Of a stretch of 64,000 nucleotides of DNA, positions 62,987 to 64,000 are shown one piece after another. A program made the position numbers and the translations under genes. Positions within the stretch are counted from its first letter, which is position 1; the number at the start of each line of letters is the position of its first letter. Source of the DNA: Deferribacter abyssi (GTDB taxonomy: Bacteria > Chrysiogenota > Deferribacteres > Deferribacterales > Deferribacteraceae); contig NZ_JAQNCS010000003.1 of NCBI RefSeq assembly GCF_049472655.1, forward strand, positions 124,001 through 188,000, written 5' to 3'. The notes below the pieces were generated by a model. That model saw only the letters and a program-made list of their open reading frames with translations. It was not told the origin of the DNA and did no database searches.

Positions 62987-64000
62987 ATGAAATCAGACTT
63001 AAAAATAAAAGATCTTTTAGAAAAAAAACCAAAAGCTGTAAACTTTTTTAAAAGCATAGGTTTTAAAAATATTGAAAATGAAAAAAGTCCTTTGAGACTA
63101 CTTACGCTAACTTCTTTAGCTAATATGAAAAAAATAAATGTTGATACTCTCATAAACCAGTTAAAAGAATACCTTGAAATTGAAGAAAATAAAACCGATA
63201 TCACTTTGCTAGAGCAACATAAAGATGGTGATATTACAATCGCCGGTGTGTTACCATGTCCTGTAAGAATACCTTTACTTGAGAAAATTAACGAAAAGAT
63301 AGAAGAATTTGAACTCTCCAAAAATCATCAGGTAAACATTAACCTTGAGTCCGCATCAAAAGGCCTTGAATGGATGAAAGAAATAATAGACTTTGATAAT
63401 TATGATACCATCCCAGACATCTCAATATCAGCAGGTTTTGAATTCTTCTTATACGAAAAATCCAAGAAATTAATAAAAAAAGGGTTTTATGAAGATATAG
63501 TACCTCTCCCTCTAAATAGTGACTTCAAGAATACAAATATAAAAGATCCTTATAGCGCAATTTCTGTTTTTTCAGTAGTACCTGCAATTTTTATGGTAAA
63601 CCTTGATGAGTTAAAAGGAAAAGAAATACCAAAATCATGGAAAGATCTTATTTTTGGTAATTATGAAAACCAAGTTTCAATTCCCGTTGGAGATTTTGAC
63701 TTGTTCAACAGTATATTAATCCATATTTATGCTGACTACGGTGAAGAGGGGATTGAAAGACTTCAGAAAATTATGTTCTCAGGACTACATCCAACAGTTG
63801 CTGTAAAGACTCAACAAATGAAAAACTGTCAAAAACCAGCTATAACTGTCATGCCGTACTTTTTTTCCAGAATGGTTGGCAACTTGAAAACAATAAAAAT
63901 AATATGGCCAGATGATGGTGCAATTATTAGCCCTATTTTTGCCCTTGTTAGAAAAGATAAAAAAGATATAGTAAAGCCTTTAACAGATGCTCTTATATCA
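62987..64000 (+). CDS. Solute-binding-like protein with N-terminal helical domain, 3' end outside window
   Basis: 338 codons are visible and the frame stays open to the edge. GAGGTG lies 8 nt before ATG 62987. There is no signal peptide. Residues 1-60 (KIKDLLEKKPKAVNFFKSIGF) resemble DUF1858/ScdA-N type helical domains, and later residues look like a type II periplasmic-binding fold (AGVLPCPVRIPLLEKI, IKDPYSAISVFSVVPAIFMVN). A cytoplasmic binding-protein-like fold with such a front end is uncommon. It might be linked to iron-sulfur or metal handling, but this is speculation. The plus-strand frame is confirmed by the good ribosome site. Confidence 0.7.
   Translation, partial: MKSDLKIKDLLEKKPKAVNFFKSIGFKNIENEKSPLRLLTLTSLANMKKINVDTLINQLKEYLEIEENKTDITLLEQHKDGDITIAGVLPCPVRIPLLEKINEKIEEFELSKNHQVNINLESASKGLEWMKEIIDFDNYDTIPDISISAGFEFFLYEKSKKLIKKGFYEDIVPLPLNSDFKNTNIKDPYSAISVFSVVPAIFMVNLDELKGKEIPKSWKDLIFGNYENQVSIPVGDFDLFNSILIHIYADYGEEGIERLQKIMFSGLHPTVAVKTQQMKNCQKPAITVMPYFFSRMVGNLKTIKIIWPDDGAIISPIFALVRKDKKDIVKPLTDALIS

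Noticed and set aside
62953..63321. 122-codon minus-strand frame at the end of the window
   Set aside because: Antisense to the open plus-strand gene starting at 62987, which has a good ribosome site and sensible protein.

Overview
The window is AT-rich and densely coded, mostly on the minus strand. It comes from a Gram-negative, probably anaerobic and flagellated bacterium. LptE, a heptose-phosphate kinase and a flagellar rod/hook protein indicate an outer membrane and flagella, and rubrerythrin points to anaerobic oxidative-stress defence. The gene set and base composition make me favour the Deferribacterota (Deferribacter-like, possibly thermophilic). This is an inference from gene content, not a database result.

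Layout. 1-7.4 kb (minus): a truncated cysteine-desulfurase-like gene with a degraded PLP site, a semialdehyde-dehydrogenase-like gene, a RodZ-like protein, a TPR lipoprotein, coaX, birA, a receiver protein, a GAF/HD-GYP protein and a membrane protein, with many overlapping starts and stops. 7.5-8.5 kb: rubrerythrin with a PerR-like site on its promoter. 8.5-12.4 kb (plus): leuS-lptE-holA. 12.4-15.3 kb: sfsA, a Na+/alanine symporter and a lytic transglycosylase.

15.3-31 kb is a type III-A CRISPR-Cas island, all on the minus strand. It has two cassettes, each ending in a leader and a short array. The Csm cassette is cas6-cas10-csm2-csm3-csm4-csm5-leader-array (5 repeats). The other cassette is CARF/HEPN gene - CARF gene - TPR/primase-polymerase - cas1-cas2-leader-array (2 repeats). 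The two leaders are near-duplicates. Between the cassettes lie a repeat relic, a four-helix-bundle pseudogene with one internal stop, and small palindromes. An ERCC4-fold nuclease gene with its own promoter borders the island, followed by a non-coding zone with a striking three-way-junction inverted repeat.

31.4-35.9 kb: complete branched-chain amino acid ABC operon (livKHMGF) with its promoter. 36.4 kb: tRNA-Arg(ACG). 36.5-47.4 kb: housekeeping genes (yigZ, rsmI, trxB, nadC, valS, tsaE, nnrDE, heptose kinase, Trm112-like) and several small hypothetical genes. 47.5-52 kb (plus): ZIP transporter, radical SAM protein, cardiolipin synthase and a CoA-disulfide-reductase-like flavoprotein.

52-58 kb is a coherent uptake and signalling module. 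A histidine kinase and NtrC-type regulator precede a dicarboxylate/amino acid symporter and an Asp/Glu racemase, which carry a textbook sigma-54 promoter with palindromic upstream sites. A periplasmic solute-binding protein is divergent from the kinase. 58-64 kb: metH, a CoA-binding protein, a flagellar rod/hook protein and a truncated solute-binding-like protein running off the end.
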